Assembly: GCA_039964455.1 (NCBI GenBank)
Contig: JBDVXK010000021.1
Location: forward strand, 182,720 to 246,719
Origin: CALJFL01 sp039964455
Lineage (GTDB): Bacteria > Pseudomonadota > Gammaproteobacteria > Pseudomonadales > Halieaceae
DNA length: 64,000 bases
Reading direction: 5' to 3'
The position numbers and the translations under genes were made by a program. Below the pieces are notes generated by a model, which was given only the letters and a program-made list of their open reading frames with translations, was not told the DNA's origin and did not search any database. Positions within the stretch are counted from its first letter, which is position 1, and every line of letters starts with the position of its first letter. Below, piece after piece: positions 54,365-63,506 of this stretch.

Positions 54365-55588
54365 CTATTCGGGTGCGTAGCGCTTGATCACCTGCTTACC
54401 GAGCGCCATCTGATGCACCTGGTCCGGGCCATCGGCTTGTCTGCACCAGCGTGCATAATTGAAGGCTTCTGCCATGCAGTAGTCTTCGGTGAGTCCACCG
54501 GCACCGTGCATCTGCATGCAGCGATCGATTACTGTTTGCGCCATAAGCGGCACACTGATTTTGCTCGCCGCGATAAGGTCCATAGCGCCTTTGGCGCCAG
54601 ATTCGTCCATCTTCACACAGGTTTTCAGCACCAGTAGCCGCATCATCTCAATCTCTGAGAAGCTACGGGCAATATCCTCACGAACCGATTGGTGCGCGGA
54701 TAAACTTTTACCAAATGTGGCACGTTCAGTGACACGCTTGCAGGCCAGCTCCAGCGCGCGCTGTGAGGCGCCGATCAAGCGCATGCAGTGATGAATACGG
54801 CCAGGGCCAAGCCTGCCCTGAGCGATTTCGAAGCCCCTGCCCTCACCTAACAGCACATTCTCTACCGGCACACGCACATCATTGAAGCGTATTTCGGCGT
54901 GGCCAATAGGGGCATCGTCGTAGCCCAAAGTCGTCAGTGGTCGAATGATCTCCAGACCCGCAGTGCCAATAGGCACCAGTACCTGCGTTTGCTGCTTATG
55001 ACGATTCTCGTTATCGGGATCAGACTTGCCCATCACAATCATAATCCCGCAGCGTTCGTACATCGCACCGGTGATAAACCACTTGCGACCATTCAGCACC
55101 CACTGGTCACCCTCCTGCCGAATACTGAGCTCGATGTTTGTTGCATCAGAGGATGCCACCTGTGGCTCAGTCATGGCGTAGGAGGAACGAATGTCACCAT
55201 TGAGCAGCGGTGTCAGCCATTGCTCGCGCTGGTCCGGCGTTCCGTACTTCATGAACACTTCCATGTTGCCTGTGTCAGGGGCATTGCAGTTAAAGACTTC
55301 CGGAGACCAGAGCACCCTGCCCATTATTTCTGCAAGGGGAGCGTACTCAAAATTAGTCAACCCGCCATGGTCACAGTACTCAGCGTGGGATGGCGGTACG
55401 AACAGATTCCACAGCCCCGCCTCTCGGGCTTTACCCTTAAGCTCATCCATTAATGGCAGATAGGCAAAACGGTTATCAGCGGCCTCCAGCTGCTCGGCAT
55501 AGGCATGCTCATTGGGATAGATGTGCTCTTCCATAAAGGCATTGAGGGCAAGCTGGTACTGTAGTGATTTTTCGGAGAATTCAAGCAT
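54365..55588 (-). CDS. Acyl-CoA dehydrogenase
   Basis: FAD-dependent acyl-CoA dehydrogenase (407 residues) introducing an alpha-beta double bond in a CoA thioester. Three-domain layout: N-terminal helical domain, beta domain with SYAMTEPQVASSDATNIE (flavin region) and RKWFITGA, and the C-terminal helical domain with QMHGAGGLTEDYCMAEAFNYAR. The GRIHHCMRLIG segment marks the ACAD11/10-like subgroup. GAGGCTCCA precedes the ATG. Divergent from the dienelactone hydrolase; with the CoA-transferase genes nearby it fits a small degradative set. Confidence 0.9.
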   Translation of the reverse strand: MLEFSEKSLQYQLALNAFMEEHIYPNEHAYAEQLEAADNRFAYLPLMDELKGKAREAGLWNLFVPPSHAEYCDHGGLTNFEYAPLAEIMGRVLWSPEVFNCNAPDTGNMEVFMKYGTPDQREQWLTPLLNGDIRSSYAMTEPQVASSDATNIELSIRQEGDQWVLNGRKWFITGAMYERCGIMIVMGKSDPDNENRHKQQTQVLVPIGTAGLEIIRPLTTLGYDDAPIGHAEIRFNDVRVPVENVLLGEGRGFEIAQGRLGPGRIHHCMRLIGASQRALELACKRVTERATFGKSLSAHQSVREDIARSFSEIEMMRLLVLKTCVKMDESGAKGAMDLIAASKISVPLMAQTVIDRCMQMHGAGGLTEDYCMAEAFNYARWCRQADGPDQVHQMALGKQVIKRYAPE

Positions 55589-55691
55589 TGGAGCCTCGAT
55601 TAGCAGTAAGCTGGATAAGCGCTATATTCTATGGGGAGGCGCCCTTCATAGAAACGTATTTGTGCTTTTTTTAACGGCTGGGGAATATGGC

Positions 55692-56453
55692 ATGGCAGCG
55701 ACATCAATAGACAACTATGAAAAATCGGAATTCACCGCAGTTACCCGGGAAGGCCACTCAATTTGCCACGACATATACCAGCGTGGTTCCGGTAAACAGG
55801 TGGTTCTCATTCAGGAGTTGCCCGGAATCGGACAGGAAACCCTGCACCTGGCCGACAGGCTGGTGGATGCTGGCTTCAGGGTGACTATGCCCCACTTGTT
55901 CGGGCCCCTGGGCAAAACCAGTATCGCCGGTAATCTCGCGCGAGTATTTTGCCTGCGCCGGGAGTTTCACGTTTTCCAGGCAAATCGCTCCAGCCCTATT
56001 GTGGATTGGCTCAAGGCGCTTTGTAGTGATGTTAAAGCCAGGACCTCTGCGAACGGCGTAGGCGTTATCGGGATGTGCCTGACCGGCAACTTCGCCATCA
56101 CCCTCATGGCCGACGACAGTGTGCTGGCAGCAGTGGCCTCGCAACCTGCGATGCCCTTCGGAAAATCAGCAGAACTACACATGAGCGAAGATGAAGCGGA
56201 AGCTGTACGCGCTGGCATAGACAACAAGGCACCGATGAAGGCCTATCGCTTTGAGGCAGACCCTATGTGCACTGCTGCAAAGTTCAATGCTATAGCAAAC
56301 GCCTTTAATACTGAGAAAGACCGTGTAGAGATGACGGTAATTCCCGGCAAAGGCCATTCTGTACTCACGCTGGATTTTGTCGACGAGAAAGGCCACCCCA
56401 CCCACGAGGCGCTGGAAGAAATAATCAGCTACTTTGGCCAACAACTTAGTTGA
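55692..56453 (+). CDS. Dienelactone hydrolase family protein
   Basis: Alpha/beta hydrolase of 253 residues of the DLH type. The nucleophile is Cys129 in VIGMCLTGNF (canonical GxCxGG here GMCLTG, with Thr for the first Gly), preceded by the paired Glu42 in IQELPGI and followed by a His in PGKGHSV (about 220-226). This supports a cysteine-dependent carboxymethylenebutenolidase-like esterase. GGGGAA precedes the ATG at 55692; the frame extends upstream into the divergent gene without family sequence. Confidence 0.85.
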   Translation: MAATSIDNYEKSEFTAVTREGHSICHDIYQRGSGKQVVLIQELPGIGQETLHLADRLVDAGFRVTMPHLFGPLGKTSIAGNLARVFCLRREFHVFQANRSSPIVDWLKALCSDVKARTSANGVGVIGMCLTGNFAITLMADDSVLAAVASQPAMPFGKSAELHMSEDEAEAVRAGIDNKAPMKAYRFEADPMCTAAKFNAIANAFNTEKDRVEMTVIPGKGHSVLTLDFVDEKGHPTHEALEEIISYFGQQLS

Positions 56454-56465
56454 GCCACGTTTGGG

Positions 56466-56741
56466 CTAACGATAAAACTCTACGTAAAATCGAACAGCGC
56501 CCAGAGGTTCTACATCGTGTAAAACCGTGGGCTCCACTACGCCATGCCTGCTGGGTGAAAGGTCTGTCACCTCTGTTTCAGGCTCTAGAATACGGTAACG
56601 CAGCGCGCCTTCCAGAATTACAATTTTCCCCCAGGTTCCTGCCTTGGTCTGATGGGCATTGAGAAGACCCTTGGGTACGGTGTCTTCTGAAAACTCGGGC
56701 GTGCGTTTGTAGCTCACGACATTGTCGGGTAAATCTTTCAT
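56466..56741 (-). CDS. DUF1971 family protein
   Basis: Small beta-rich, cupin-like protein (91 residues) of the DUF1971 family, seen also as the N-terminal part of some TehB tellurite proteins. Hallmarks: YKRTPEFSEDTVP, TKAGTWGKIVILEGALRYR, VVEPTVLHDVEPLG and the terminal VRFYVEFYR. Function unresolved. Convergent with the dienelactone hydrolase (12 bp apart) and following the SnoaL-like gene. Confidence 0.85.
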   Translation of the reverse strand: MKDLPDNVVSYKRTPEFSEDTVPKGLLNAHQTKAGTWGKIVILEGALRYRILEPETEVTDLSPSRHGVVEPTVLHDVEPLGAVRFYVEFYR

Positions 56742-56789
56742 GCAATACCTTGTTCTATAAACTGGCTAGCCAACTCTCCAACACCGCGC

Positions 56790-57302
56790 TCACACGTCAT
56801 ATTCAGCGATAAATTTGAACGATGGATCAGCTGAATCGCGTCTGGAAGTCTCACTTACATCGCCCCTTGAAAGCGGCTGCACCGACTCCATGTCGTGAAC
56901 GTATTCCCGATGGGTTATCACCCAGCGCTCCTGATGCTTTGCCCACTGGTCCAGGTAGCGCCCTTTTGCAATGATCTCGTTTTGGTCGCCCTGCTCATCG
57001 GGTATTGTCCACAAGGCAATCGTGACGTAGGTTTCACTTTTTGCGGAATCGCCATCAACTTCTATCAGTGAATTGGCAATCTGGTGTGAATGCCTTTCCA
57101 TTGCAGCATGGGCTTGCCACACCCAGTCTACAAACCCATGGCCTGTGCCTTCATACATACCGTGATAGATCGCCGTCGCTTCCTCATGCCACACAGAAAA
57201 CGCCATCGCTTTGTCCATTCGATCAAGGCCACGGCAGTAACGGCACAAGGTGTCGTATATCTGCTGTCTGGCTAACAGACTGTCCGCTGTGCCGTCAGAC
57301 AC
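56790..57302 (-). CDS. SnoaL-like/NTF2-fold protein
   Basis: Cone-shaped NTF2-like fold protein of about 170 residues. Visible: ARQQIYDTLCRYCRGLDRMD at the start, a HQIANSLIEVDGDSAKSETY strand, GRYLDQWAKHQERWVITHREYVHD near the end. Members include ketosteroid isomerases, hydratases and small dehydratases in catabolic clusters; the exact reaction is unknown. GTG at 57302 chosen because residues upstream (from a GTG at 57350) do not look family-like. Between the CoA-transferase and DUF1971 genes on one strand. Confidence 0.75.
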   Translation of the reverse strand: MSDGTADSLLARQQIYDTLCRYCRGLDRMDKAMAFSVWHEEATAIYHGMYEGTGHGFVDWVWQAHAAMERHSHQIANSLIEVDGDSAKSETYVTIALWTIPDEQGDQNEIIAKGRYLDQWAKHQERWVITHREYVHDMESVQPLSRGDVSETSRRDSADPSFKFIAEYDV

Positions 57303-57377
57303 TACTGCCACTCTGCCCTTAAGCGGCCAATACACTCGGGGCAAGAGCACCTCTGCAATATAGCGGTCACGGGATGT

Positions 57378-58553
57378 TTACCCTATCACCCCGTTGGCGC
57401 GCAGCTGGTCGATTGTCTGCTGATCACGCCCGAGCCTGGATAACACAGAATCAGTATGCTCGCCCATGGCGGGCGCCGGCGTACGCATCTCCGAAGGAGT
57501 TGCATCAAAGCGCGCTGCTGGACGCGGCTCCAGAATTCGTCCCATTACGGGGTGCTCGCTTTCCACGAGCGTGCCACTGGCCACCACGCAAGCCGATGTC
57601 GCAATCTCTTCAGGCCTGAGTATCGGACCGCACGGCACGTCTGCATCTACAAGTCGCTGTATAAGTCCTTCAGTTGAATATTGCGCCGCCGCGTTCTCTA
57701 CCGCCGCACGAAAATCCTCGAGGTTAGCCATGATGGCCTGGATAGTGGAAAACCGCTCATCGACAAGCATCGCCTCCAGGCCCATGGCTTGTAACATACG
57801 GGCACGCTGGTCATCGGTGACCGCGACGATGGTAATCGCGCCATCCTTGGTCGCTGTCGCGTTAAAGGTATCTGAAATTGGGGGTAAGTGAGCGGCGTCT
57901 TCCTCGAGAAGCATTGTGCTGGAGTGCCCATCGGGCCATAAAAATGCCAGGCCAGCATCTATCATAGACATTCGTAAATGCTGCCCGCCTGCCCCTCTTT
58001 CTCTGGCGAACAGTGCTGCGGTAATGGCCTGAGCCGCCGTCAAAGCTGTGGTTTTATCCACCCAGAGTTGCCGCATAAACTCCGGCTCAGTCGAGCCCTG
58101 AATATAGGCAGCACCTGTCATACCCTGCAAAATATGGTCGAATGCTGGCCGGGCCGCGTAGGGCCCGCTTTCTCCGAAGGCATTTAGCGAGACATAAATC
58201 AGGTCGGGGTGTTCAGCCCTGAGCACCTCCTCGCCAAGGCCCAGCCGCTCTATAACTCCTGGCCGAAAATTCTGGATAAAAATATCGGCTTCCGCCGCCA
58301 GCTCCCGAATAATCGCCTTGCCTTCATCAGTACCGATATTGAGAACCACAGACTGCTTATTGCGATTGCATGAGGCGTACATGGACGATATGCCACGGCT
58401 ACTGGAACCGAGATAACGCATTACGTCTCCCACGCCTGGCGGTTCAATCTTTACGACTTCAGCCCCCTGGTCGGCAAGCATCATCGTTGCCATGGGGCCT
58501 GTGATCATCGCGGTGAGATCAAGAATACGAATCCCTTCAAGTGCTCCGGCCAT
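57378..58553 (-). CDS. CaiB/BaiF family CoA-transferase
   Basis: Class III CoA-transferase of 391 residues. Family segments: GIRILDLTAMITGPMATMMLADQGAEVVKIEPP in part at the N terminus, RNKQSVVLNIGTDEGKAIIREL, and the catalytic Asp region around WVDKTTALTAAQAITAALFARE (Asp170). Moves CoA between a CoA donor and a free acid, activating a carboxylate for degradation. AGGAG lies ahead of the ATG. With the acyl-CoA dehydrogenase and dienelactone hydrolase it suggests an acyl-CoA-based pathway. Confidence 0.92.
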   Translation of the reverse strand: MAGALEGIRILDLTAMITGPMATMMLADQGAEVVKIEPPGVGDVMRYLGSSSRGISSMYASCNRNKQSVVLNIGTDEGKAIIRELAAEADIFIQNFRPGVIERLGLGEEVLRAEHPDLIYVSLNAFGESGPYAARPAFDHILQGMTGAAYIQGSTEPEFMRQLWVDKTTALTAAQAITAALFARERGAGGQHLRMSMIDAGLAFLWPDGHSSTMLLEEDAAHLPPISDTFNATATKDGAITIVAVTDDQRARMLQAMGLEAMLVDERFSTIQAIMANLEDFRAAVENAAAQYSTEGLIQRLVDADVPCGPILRPEEIATSACVVASGTLVESEHPVMGRILEPRPAARFDATPSEMRTPAPAMGEHTDSVLSRLGRDQQTIDQLRANGVIG

Positions 58554-58889
58554 TATTTCTCCTGAATATCATTGTTAAAAACCATATAAGCATAGGCCAT
58601 CCTTGTGATGACTGTTAGCTATCATCGTTTTCCGCATAAGATTGCGGGGTAGCAATGGCAAACAATCCACCTTTTTCTCTCTGTGCAATCATTTGATTTT
58701 GGGATGTCGTACATGCTGTCTATGGCGCCGGCAACCAAATCGAGAAGTTCATACTCGGTCATAAATCATCGAAGATCTCTATTAGGCGAAAGCGGACGTT
58801 GGAGACCCCGATCAGGCGCGGGGGCAGATAAATTCGCTTTCACCTCATTTGATACATTACAAAAAAGATAATTGGGCCCTCCGTCCATC
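58554..58889. other. Gap between the CoA-transferase gene and the repeat-flanked array
   Basis: This 336-bp gap contains the first array repeat (58782-58847) and otherwise nothing recognisable. Short open frames run across it on both strands, but they read through the palindrome and show no family features. It must also carry the CoA-transferase promoter. Confidence 0.4.
58782..58847. repeat. Array repeat copy A (palindromic)
   Basis: Left arm GGCGAAAGCGGAC is intact; the right arm is diverged at its inner end (ATTCGCTTTCACC). Lies 43 bp past the stop of the 551-residue lipoprotein gene. Confidence 0.8.
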
Positions 58890-60545
58890 TTACATTTCCG
58901 ACCGTGAGAAACAGGCCCTCCAACCGCCGCTTTCGAACAGTTCTTTCCCGCAATGGGCCGCGATAGGCACATAGTCAGCGAATTCGGGTGTGACGGGCTC
59001 ACCATTTGCTCTTGAAGCAATGGCTTGGACGAATGGGTTCTCCCTGTAGACATATCGATAGCTTATCTGTCCGTCAAGGTAGGGACCCCAATCCAACCAT
59101 GTGGCGGCCTGCTCTTCCAGGTTGTCGGGGCGATTCTGCGCGTTCGAGATAACCAATGTGTAATAACTCTGATCGTCCCTACGCAATTGGTTGTCCAGCA
59201 GGCACTGGTTAGCGCTTCCGTTCCAAAAATTGTATGTGCACATATTGTAGAGTCGCACCTGTTTGGCAAGAGCAGGGCTCTCACCACGCCGCGTGTCCGG
59301 GGCACTGAGATATTTTCCACGCACCACCAGCAGTTCTCCAAAACGCGAACTGTAGTGCGTGGAGAGGTATTGAACGTCAGCATTGGCCAGCGTGTCCGAA
59401 GGAGCGTTAAAGTTGGAGGAAGTGCTCCACTTGGGCACTAGCGTGGCCCGATGGTCAAGTACCGGTAGCGCAGGAAAACGGCGTTCTGAGCTGACGACAT
59501 CAGGGCCATCGGCGAACAGGTTGCATTCAGGAAAATGCTGCTCCAGATCCCCCTCAGCATTGTAGATCTTCAATTCTGGTAGGGGTACCGAACCCGTACC
59601 AGGTCCATTGCCTGAATTAATATGATAGAGACGCATGAGATTGAGTACGAACCGGTTGTTGCCTCCATGCTTTTTCTCACCCACATAGCTGGTGTTGGGC
59701 TGGGGTTCGAGGGGCGGTGGCGAGAACGCTAGTGTCGCCTTGTAGTACTGACCGATCGCCGAAGCTGAGGGGTCAATGTAAGGGTTTTGAAATCCGTAGT
59801 CCGGAACCAGCTCCTCATCCCGAAGCGTCTGTAGGTTATTCAGGTCCATGTCATTGGGATGGTATGCAAAATAGCGGGCTTGCGGGTACTGCCCCCGGAA
59901 CTCGGCGCGCCCCCCGGGCTCAACAACGAATGCCTCTCGCAGAGTTTTCAGCCCGAAGCGGTGAGCCCATTTGGAAATCAAAAATGTATTAGAAAAGTAG
60001 TTGGACCCGGCAATATCCGGCAGGTTTGGGAAAAAATTAAAGCTTAGCGGTGTACCAGTCCGGGGCCAGCCCGGGCAAATGGGGCTCTCGTCTGATGGTA
60101 CATCCTGGACCCATGCTTCCCCGCCGAGATCGATGCCACATTGCGTCGAGATGAATTCAGCCAAGCGACCCTCGCTGCCTACCAAGCGGGGATCGCTCAA
60201 CTCTTCGAAAGTCTCTATCATCGGCCGGTTACCGCTTACGGCTGCAGCCCAGCCGTTGATAGTTTTGTGTATGCGCTCCAGATCACTCTTCAAGCTCGGT
60301 GGCGCCGCCTTGAGCAGCGTTTCAATTACCAAGGCATGGCCTTCCAGTTCCTGAAGGCTTTGGGTATCCACGCTGCCTGCGTTAACTTCCACGAGTGTTT
60401 CACAGAACCCCTGGATCTCTTTGGGCTGATCCTGCCGTGTGCAACCCTCAAGCACGACAAGGGCCAACAACGAGTAAACCAGGACTTTGCTCAATCGCAC
60501 GGTAGGCTCAGCTATCTTGTTTGTGAGTTGCAATATCAATGGCAT
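58890..60545 (-). CDS. Uncharacterised predicted lipoprotein
   Basis: Protein of up to 551 residues with no function I can name. Lipoprotein signal: SKVLVYSLLALVVLEGC, lipobox LEGC with Cys at residue 35 of the longest form. A GTG at 60500 would give a more usual 20-residue signal. Mature part: a helical segment (about 40-150), then a beta-rich region with conserved-looking PQARYFAYHPNDMDLNNLQTL, paired Cys in MCTYNF and ANQCLL, and a C-terminal YYTLVISNAQNRPDNLEEQ stretch resembling secreted proteins of unknown function in actinobacteria and gammaproteobacteria. Flanked on both sides by array repeats. Confidence 0.7.
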   Translation of the reverse strand: MPLILQLTNKIAEPTVRLSKVLVYSLLALVVLEGCTRQDQPKEIQGFCETLVEVNAGSVDTQSLQELEGHALVIETLLKAAPPSLKSDLERIHKTINGWAAAVSGNRPMIETFEELSDPRLVGSEGRLAEFISTQCGIDLGGEAWVQDVPSDESPICPGWPRTGTPLSFNFFPNLPDIAGSNYFSNTFLISKWAHRFGLKTLREAFVVEPGGRAEFRGQYPQARYFAYHPNDMDLNNLQTLRDEELVPDYGFQNPYIDPSASAIGQYYKATLAFSPPPLEPQPNTSYVGEKKHGGNNRFVLNLMRLYHINSGNGPGTGSVPLPELKIYNAEGDLEQHFPECNLFADGPDVVSSERRFPALPVLDHRATLVPKWSTSSNFNAPSDTLANADVQYLSTHYSSRFGELLVVRGKYLSAPDTRRGESPALAKQVRLYNMCTYNFWNGSANQCLLDNQLRRDDQSYYTLVISNAQNRPDNLEEQAATWLDWGPYLDGQISYRYVYRENPFVQAIASRANGEPVTPEFADYVPIAAHCGKELFESGGWRACFSRSEM

Positions 60546-60580
60546 ATACGAATTGTAAACGGTATCACCAGTGGCCGCTC

Positions 60581-60648
60581 GTAGGCGAAAGCGGACGTTC
60601 GAGAGCCTGATTCGGCCCTTGGCCGGATAATGTCCGCTTTCACCTCAT
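60581..60648. repeat. Array repeat copy B (palindromic)
   Basis: Best-preserved copy: GGCGAAAGCGGACGTT on the left and ATGTCCGCTTTCACC on the right, with an inner GGCC-CTT-GGCC hairpin in the centre. Lies 54 bp beyond the stop of the 447-residue membrane protein gene. Confidence 0.85.
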
Positions 60649-60701
60649 TGCGGACACCGATCAGAACTCCACAATGGCTGATCTTTTTCTACGGTGTGTT
60701 C

Positions 60702-62045
60702 TCATTGCTCTTCCTGCCACCTCCCCGCTGCCACCTCAGCCTCGATCACTCTGTCCACATCATCAAGTATCATTTGAGGGCCATTAGGAATTTCTGATTT
60801 ATCGATGATGTCCTGAATGATAGATCTTACAATACCGTTACTTTCGTCTCGTTTTGCTACTAATGCCTCTGAAACAGGATCGTGAAAAGGAGCGTTAACA
60901 CTGAGTGACCATTTAGCAGCTGCCCCAGTGTAGAAAGCGATCTGATCGATTCTCTGGCTGTACAGCAAAGCCGCGTCAATAATATTTTCTACGTAGTCGA
61001 CATCGCCCGACGCAAAGAATGCATACCAATGGAGGTCGAGATCGTCGGGTGTGTCTGGAGTCAGATTCTTAATGATGGGTGGGGTGTCGGACAGATACGA
61101 ATTCAGGGCCTCGCTCGTTTCTCCATTCTCGGCTTCTACCCTTGATCGAAAATATTCAGTGCCAGCAGAAACATTAGAGACCCAAAGTGCGGTCCAGAAA
61201 GCTATCTGGCTATTTCGATTCTCCATATTGTCTATAGCATCTATCCATTCCTTGGCTCTTTCAGGATTCTGCTTATAAACCTCACTGTAGAACGCAATGA
61301 TCGAGCCATGGGTTGATTCGTCATCAAGAAGATTCGATGCATCGATAAAATTCATAGAACGCGTAACAAGAACTAATTGCTCGGTCTTATAATAGTAAGT
61401 TGTGTACGCGTCAAATTCTTCGAGGCTGGCAATATCATCTACTATCCATGGTGAATCTGTGTAGGAGAACATCCCCAAACTGATGATTGCTACAGACATA
61501 ATCATGGCCGTATTGACCCATAGTAGCGGTGAGCCTAAGCCACTTTGGGGTTGTCCCGACTGATCACTGGATTCTTTCTCGCGCAGATTGCGCAACGCCA
61601 AGTACCCACTAACCATGAAGTAAAATGCGAATACGTGAAATCCAATGCTCATCCAATCTTCCACCAGCAGGAAGATCAGGCCGTCCCCCAAGTAGAGGCC
61701 CATACCCATTAAATATGCAAAGGAATTCCTCTTATTGGAAAGCCATCCAAAAACAAAAAAGACAGCGGAAGCGAGCAGGTCAACTACAAGTGACAAAGTC
61801 CTAAAGTGGTTTCCCTCCACCGGGTATATCTCCGCCAAATGCATCGCGGTACCGTCTGTTAGCTGAGTAATACCCAAGCCGATAATAAACACCCAGTCAT
61901 TGCCCGCATAGATCGCTATTGAATTAAGAATTGAAAGTCCCGCGATCCAATAGAACCAATTAGTACCCGAACGAAATTTACCTTCATCGTCTTTTAACAA
62001 TGAATTCTGAAAATCTACTGGGGGCTGATTCGCTAAATTACTCAT
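60702..62045 (-). CDS. Uncharacterised multi-pass membrane protein
   Basis: Protein of 447 residues with no recognised family. The N-terminal half has five to six hydrophobic segments (about 35-200: WFYWIAGLSILNSIAIYAG, LLASAVFFVFGWL and others); the C-terminal half (about 230-447) is soluble, helical and Asp/Glu-rich. The pattern FYWIAGLSILNSI resembles the first membrane segment of several marine hypothetical proteins. AT-richer than genes before 58 kb. ATG at 62045 used; a TTG at 62087 would add 14 residues. Flanked by repeats B and C. Confidence 0.65.
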   Translation of the reverse strand: MSNLANQPPVDFQNSLLKDDEGKFRSGTNWFYWIAGLSILNSIAIYAGNDWVFIIGLGITQLTDGTAMHLAEIYPVEGNHFRTLSLVVDLLASAVFFVFGWLSNKRNSFAYLMGMGLYLGDGLIFLLVEDWMSIGFHVFAFYFMVSGYLALRNLREKESSDQSGQPQSGLGSPLLWVNTAMIMSVAIISLGMFSYTDSPWIVDDIASLEEFDAYTTYYYKTEQLVLVTRSMNFIDASNLLDDESTHGSIIAFYSEVYKQNPERAKEWIDAIDNMENRNSQIAFWTALWVSNVSAGTEYFRSRVEAENGETSEALNSYLSDTPPIIKNLTPDTPDDLDLHWYAFFASGDVDYVENIIDAALLYSQRIDQIAFYTGAAAKWSLSVNAPFHDPVSEALVAKRDESNGIVRSIIQDIIDKSEIPNGPQMILDDVDRVIEAEVAAGRWQEEQ

Positions 62046-62250
62046 AGATACTAAAACTGCACTTTCGCTGAAATTTCTTTCACTCAAATTTTCAGCCTGA
62101 GAAGAAGGCAGTTCTACATTAGATATAACTGCGTGGCTTCACAATGATATGAGTCAAAGACACTGAATAAGTGCGCGGGCTATCGGTAAGCAAGAAAAGG
62201 ATATCTAAGCACTCCGAAGCGAAATGGAAAAATAACTTGGTCTGATATCA

Positions 62251-62317
62251 GCTGAAAGCAGACCTTTTGGGCCTGATTCGACATTGGGAGGGCTAGATGA
62301 CCGCTTTCACCTCATTG
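62251..62317. repeat. Array repeat copy C (palindromic)
   Basis: Left arm diverged (GCTGAAAGCAGACC), right arm GACCGCTTTCACCTCA. Shares the central GCCTGATTCG with copy B. Lies 22 bp past the stop of the 163-residue protein gene. Confidence 0.8.
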
Positions 62318-62338
62318 AAAACCTCGGAAACCTTAAAC

Positions 62339-62830
62339 TTATCTCGATGCCTTTGAGTAAAGTTCGTCTACGAACTTAACGAAGTCGGTGTCAAGCACAG
62401 GTCTAGATACAGGGCTAGTCTCCCAGTGCTCACGCATTGCGGGAAGACCACCCAAAACTGCAACAACGTGTTCGATTTCTTTCATGTCGCTACTTTCAGT
62501 AGTTGAAGCCCACTGGCCCCACCACATCCAAAAGTAATACGCATTTCCCCAATCGAGCTTAGATGCCTCCTCGATGGTCACGCTAAGTTTTTCGGCCAGC
62601 GATTCATAATATGGTTCCATATCCCACGACTTGATCTGCAGCATTCTCAAAGCGTCATCTCGACAGGTTTCCAGAATTATTTCTCGAGCTGCGGTCGCGC
62701 GATAAAGTCGACTCTGGTCGGCAGTAGCGGCTTTAGCATGTCGGACTTGCACAGCTAGATAAGCTAGAGTTACCACCACGACCAAAGCACCGAGAAGTTC
62801 GCCCATAGCTCCGATTGCATCCCAGTTCAT
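62339..62830 (-). CDS. Single-span membrane protein, paralogue 1
   Basis: Protein of 163 residues, no assigned function. N-terminal transmembrane helix (MNWDAIGAMGELLGALVVVV, about 8-28), then a basic stretch VRHAKAAT and a soluble helical domain with WGNAYYFWMWWGQWAST and a terminal HWETSP...FVKFVDELY. About half identical to the next gene upstream, with the same key segments, so the two are duplicates. Small families of this type recur in marine gammaproteobacterial genomes in my recollection; unverified. Confidence 0.7.
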   Translation of the reverse strand: MNWDAIGAMGELLGALVVVVTLAYLAVQVRHAKAATADQSRLYRATAAREIILETCRDDALRMLQIKSWDMEPYYESLAEKLSVTIEEASKLDWGNAYYFWMWWGQWASTTESSDMKEIEHVVAVLGGLPAMREHWETSPVSRPVLDTDFVKFVDELYSKASR

Positions 62831-62880
62831 CGATATTTCTCCTTATGGTGTTTCCAACAAGGATAACCCGATGTCGGCTA

Positions 62881-62947
62881 ATAGGCGAAAGCAGACGTAA
62901 TGAGGCCGCTAGAGCGAACAGCAGAAAGACGTTAGCTGTAAGCTCAT
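62881..62947. repeat. Array repeat copy D (degenerate)
   Basis: Left arm GGCGAAAGCAGACGT is clear; the right arm is decayed to AGCTGTAAGCTCAT. Lies 23 bp beyond the stop of the second paralogue. Sequence left of it (ATGTCGGCTAAT) is shared with copy E. Confidence 0.65.
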
Positions 62948-62969
62948 TTCTGACCAAAGCAAGGTAGTA

Positions 62970-63452
62970 TCAAGTCGATAAAATATCATCCACAAAACCT
63001 ACAAACTTGGGGTCCATTATGGGTTTCGCAGCTGGGCTAGTTTCCCAGCAAACTTGCATATATGTAGTTCTGTAAAAAGTCTGTATAAGATTCCGCAACT
63101 CCTGAATATCCTCGTCGCTGGTACTAGAGGCGTACTGACCCCAATGAGTCCAGAACCAGTAGCAGGCATACATTTCAACCCGCTCAGCATCTATTTTCTC
63201 GATTCCAAGCTTTTGGGCCAACTGTAAATGGTATTCAGCTGAATTCAGCGCTTTGTTAACGCTTGTTCTCAGTCCATCATCGGTGCACATCGCTACTACT
63301 GCGTTCTGTATGCCAGCGACCCGATTTAACCTAGTGGCATCAGTTGTCGCAGCTTTCGCATATTTAATCTGAAGAGCAAGGTAGAGGAGAGTTATTACCA
63401 CGGCAAAAGCCCCCAAAACCTCGCCAATTGCTCCTATAGCTTCCCAGTTCAT
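62970..63452 (-). CDS. Single-span membrane protein, paralogue 2
   Basis: Protein of 160 residues, the tandem paralogue of the 163-residue protein downstream: MNWEAIGAIGEVLGAFAVVI, then KYAKAATTDATRLNRVAG, YWFWTHWGQYAS, CWETSPAAKPIMDPKFVGFV. Function unknown. ATG at 63452 gives the aligned N terminus; the frame upstream is non-homologous and enters repeat E. The 5' flanks of both genes also match (TATCCTTGT), so the duplicated unit includes leader and repeat. Confidence 0.7.
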   Translation of the reverse strand: MNWEAIGAIGEVLGAFAVVITLLYLALQIKYAKAATTDATRLNRVAGIQNAVVAMCTDDGLRTSVNKALNSAEYHLQLAQKLGIEKIDAERVEMYACYWFWTHWGQYASSTSDEDIQELRNLIQTFYRTTYMQVCWETSPAAKPIMDPKFVGFVDDILST

Positions 63453-63506
63453 ATTCCCAGCCCTTGTTATTATTTGACTCGGACAAGGATACCTTGATGT
63501 CTGCCA

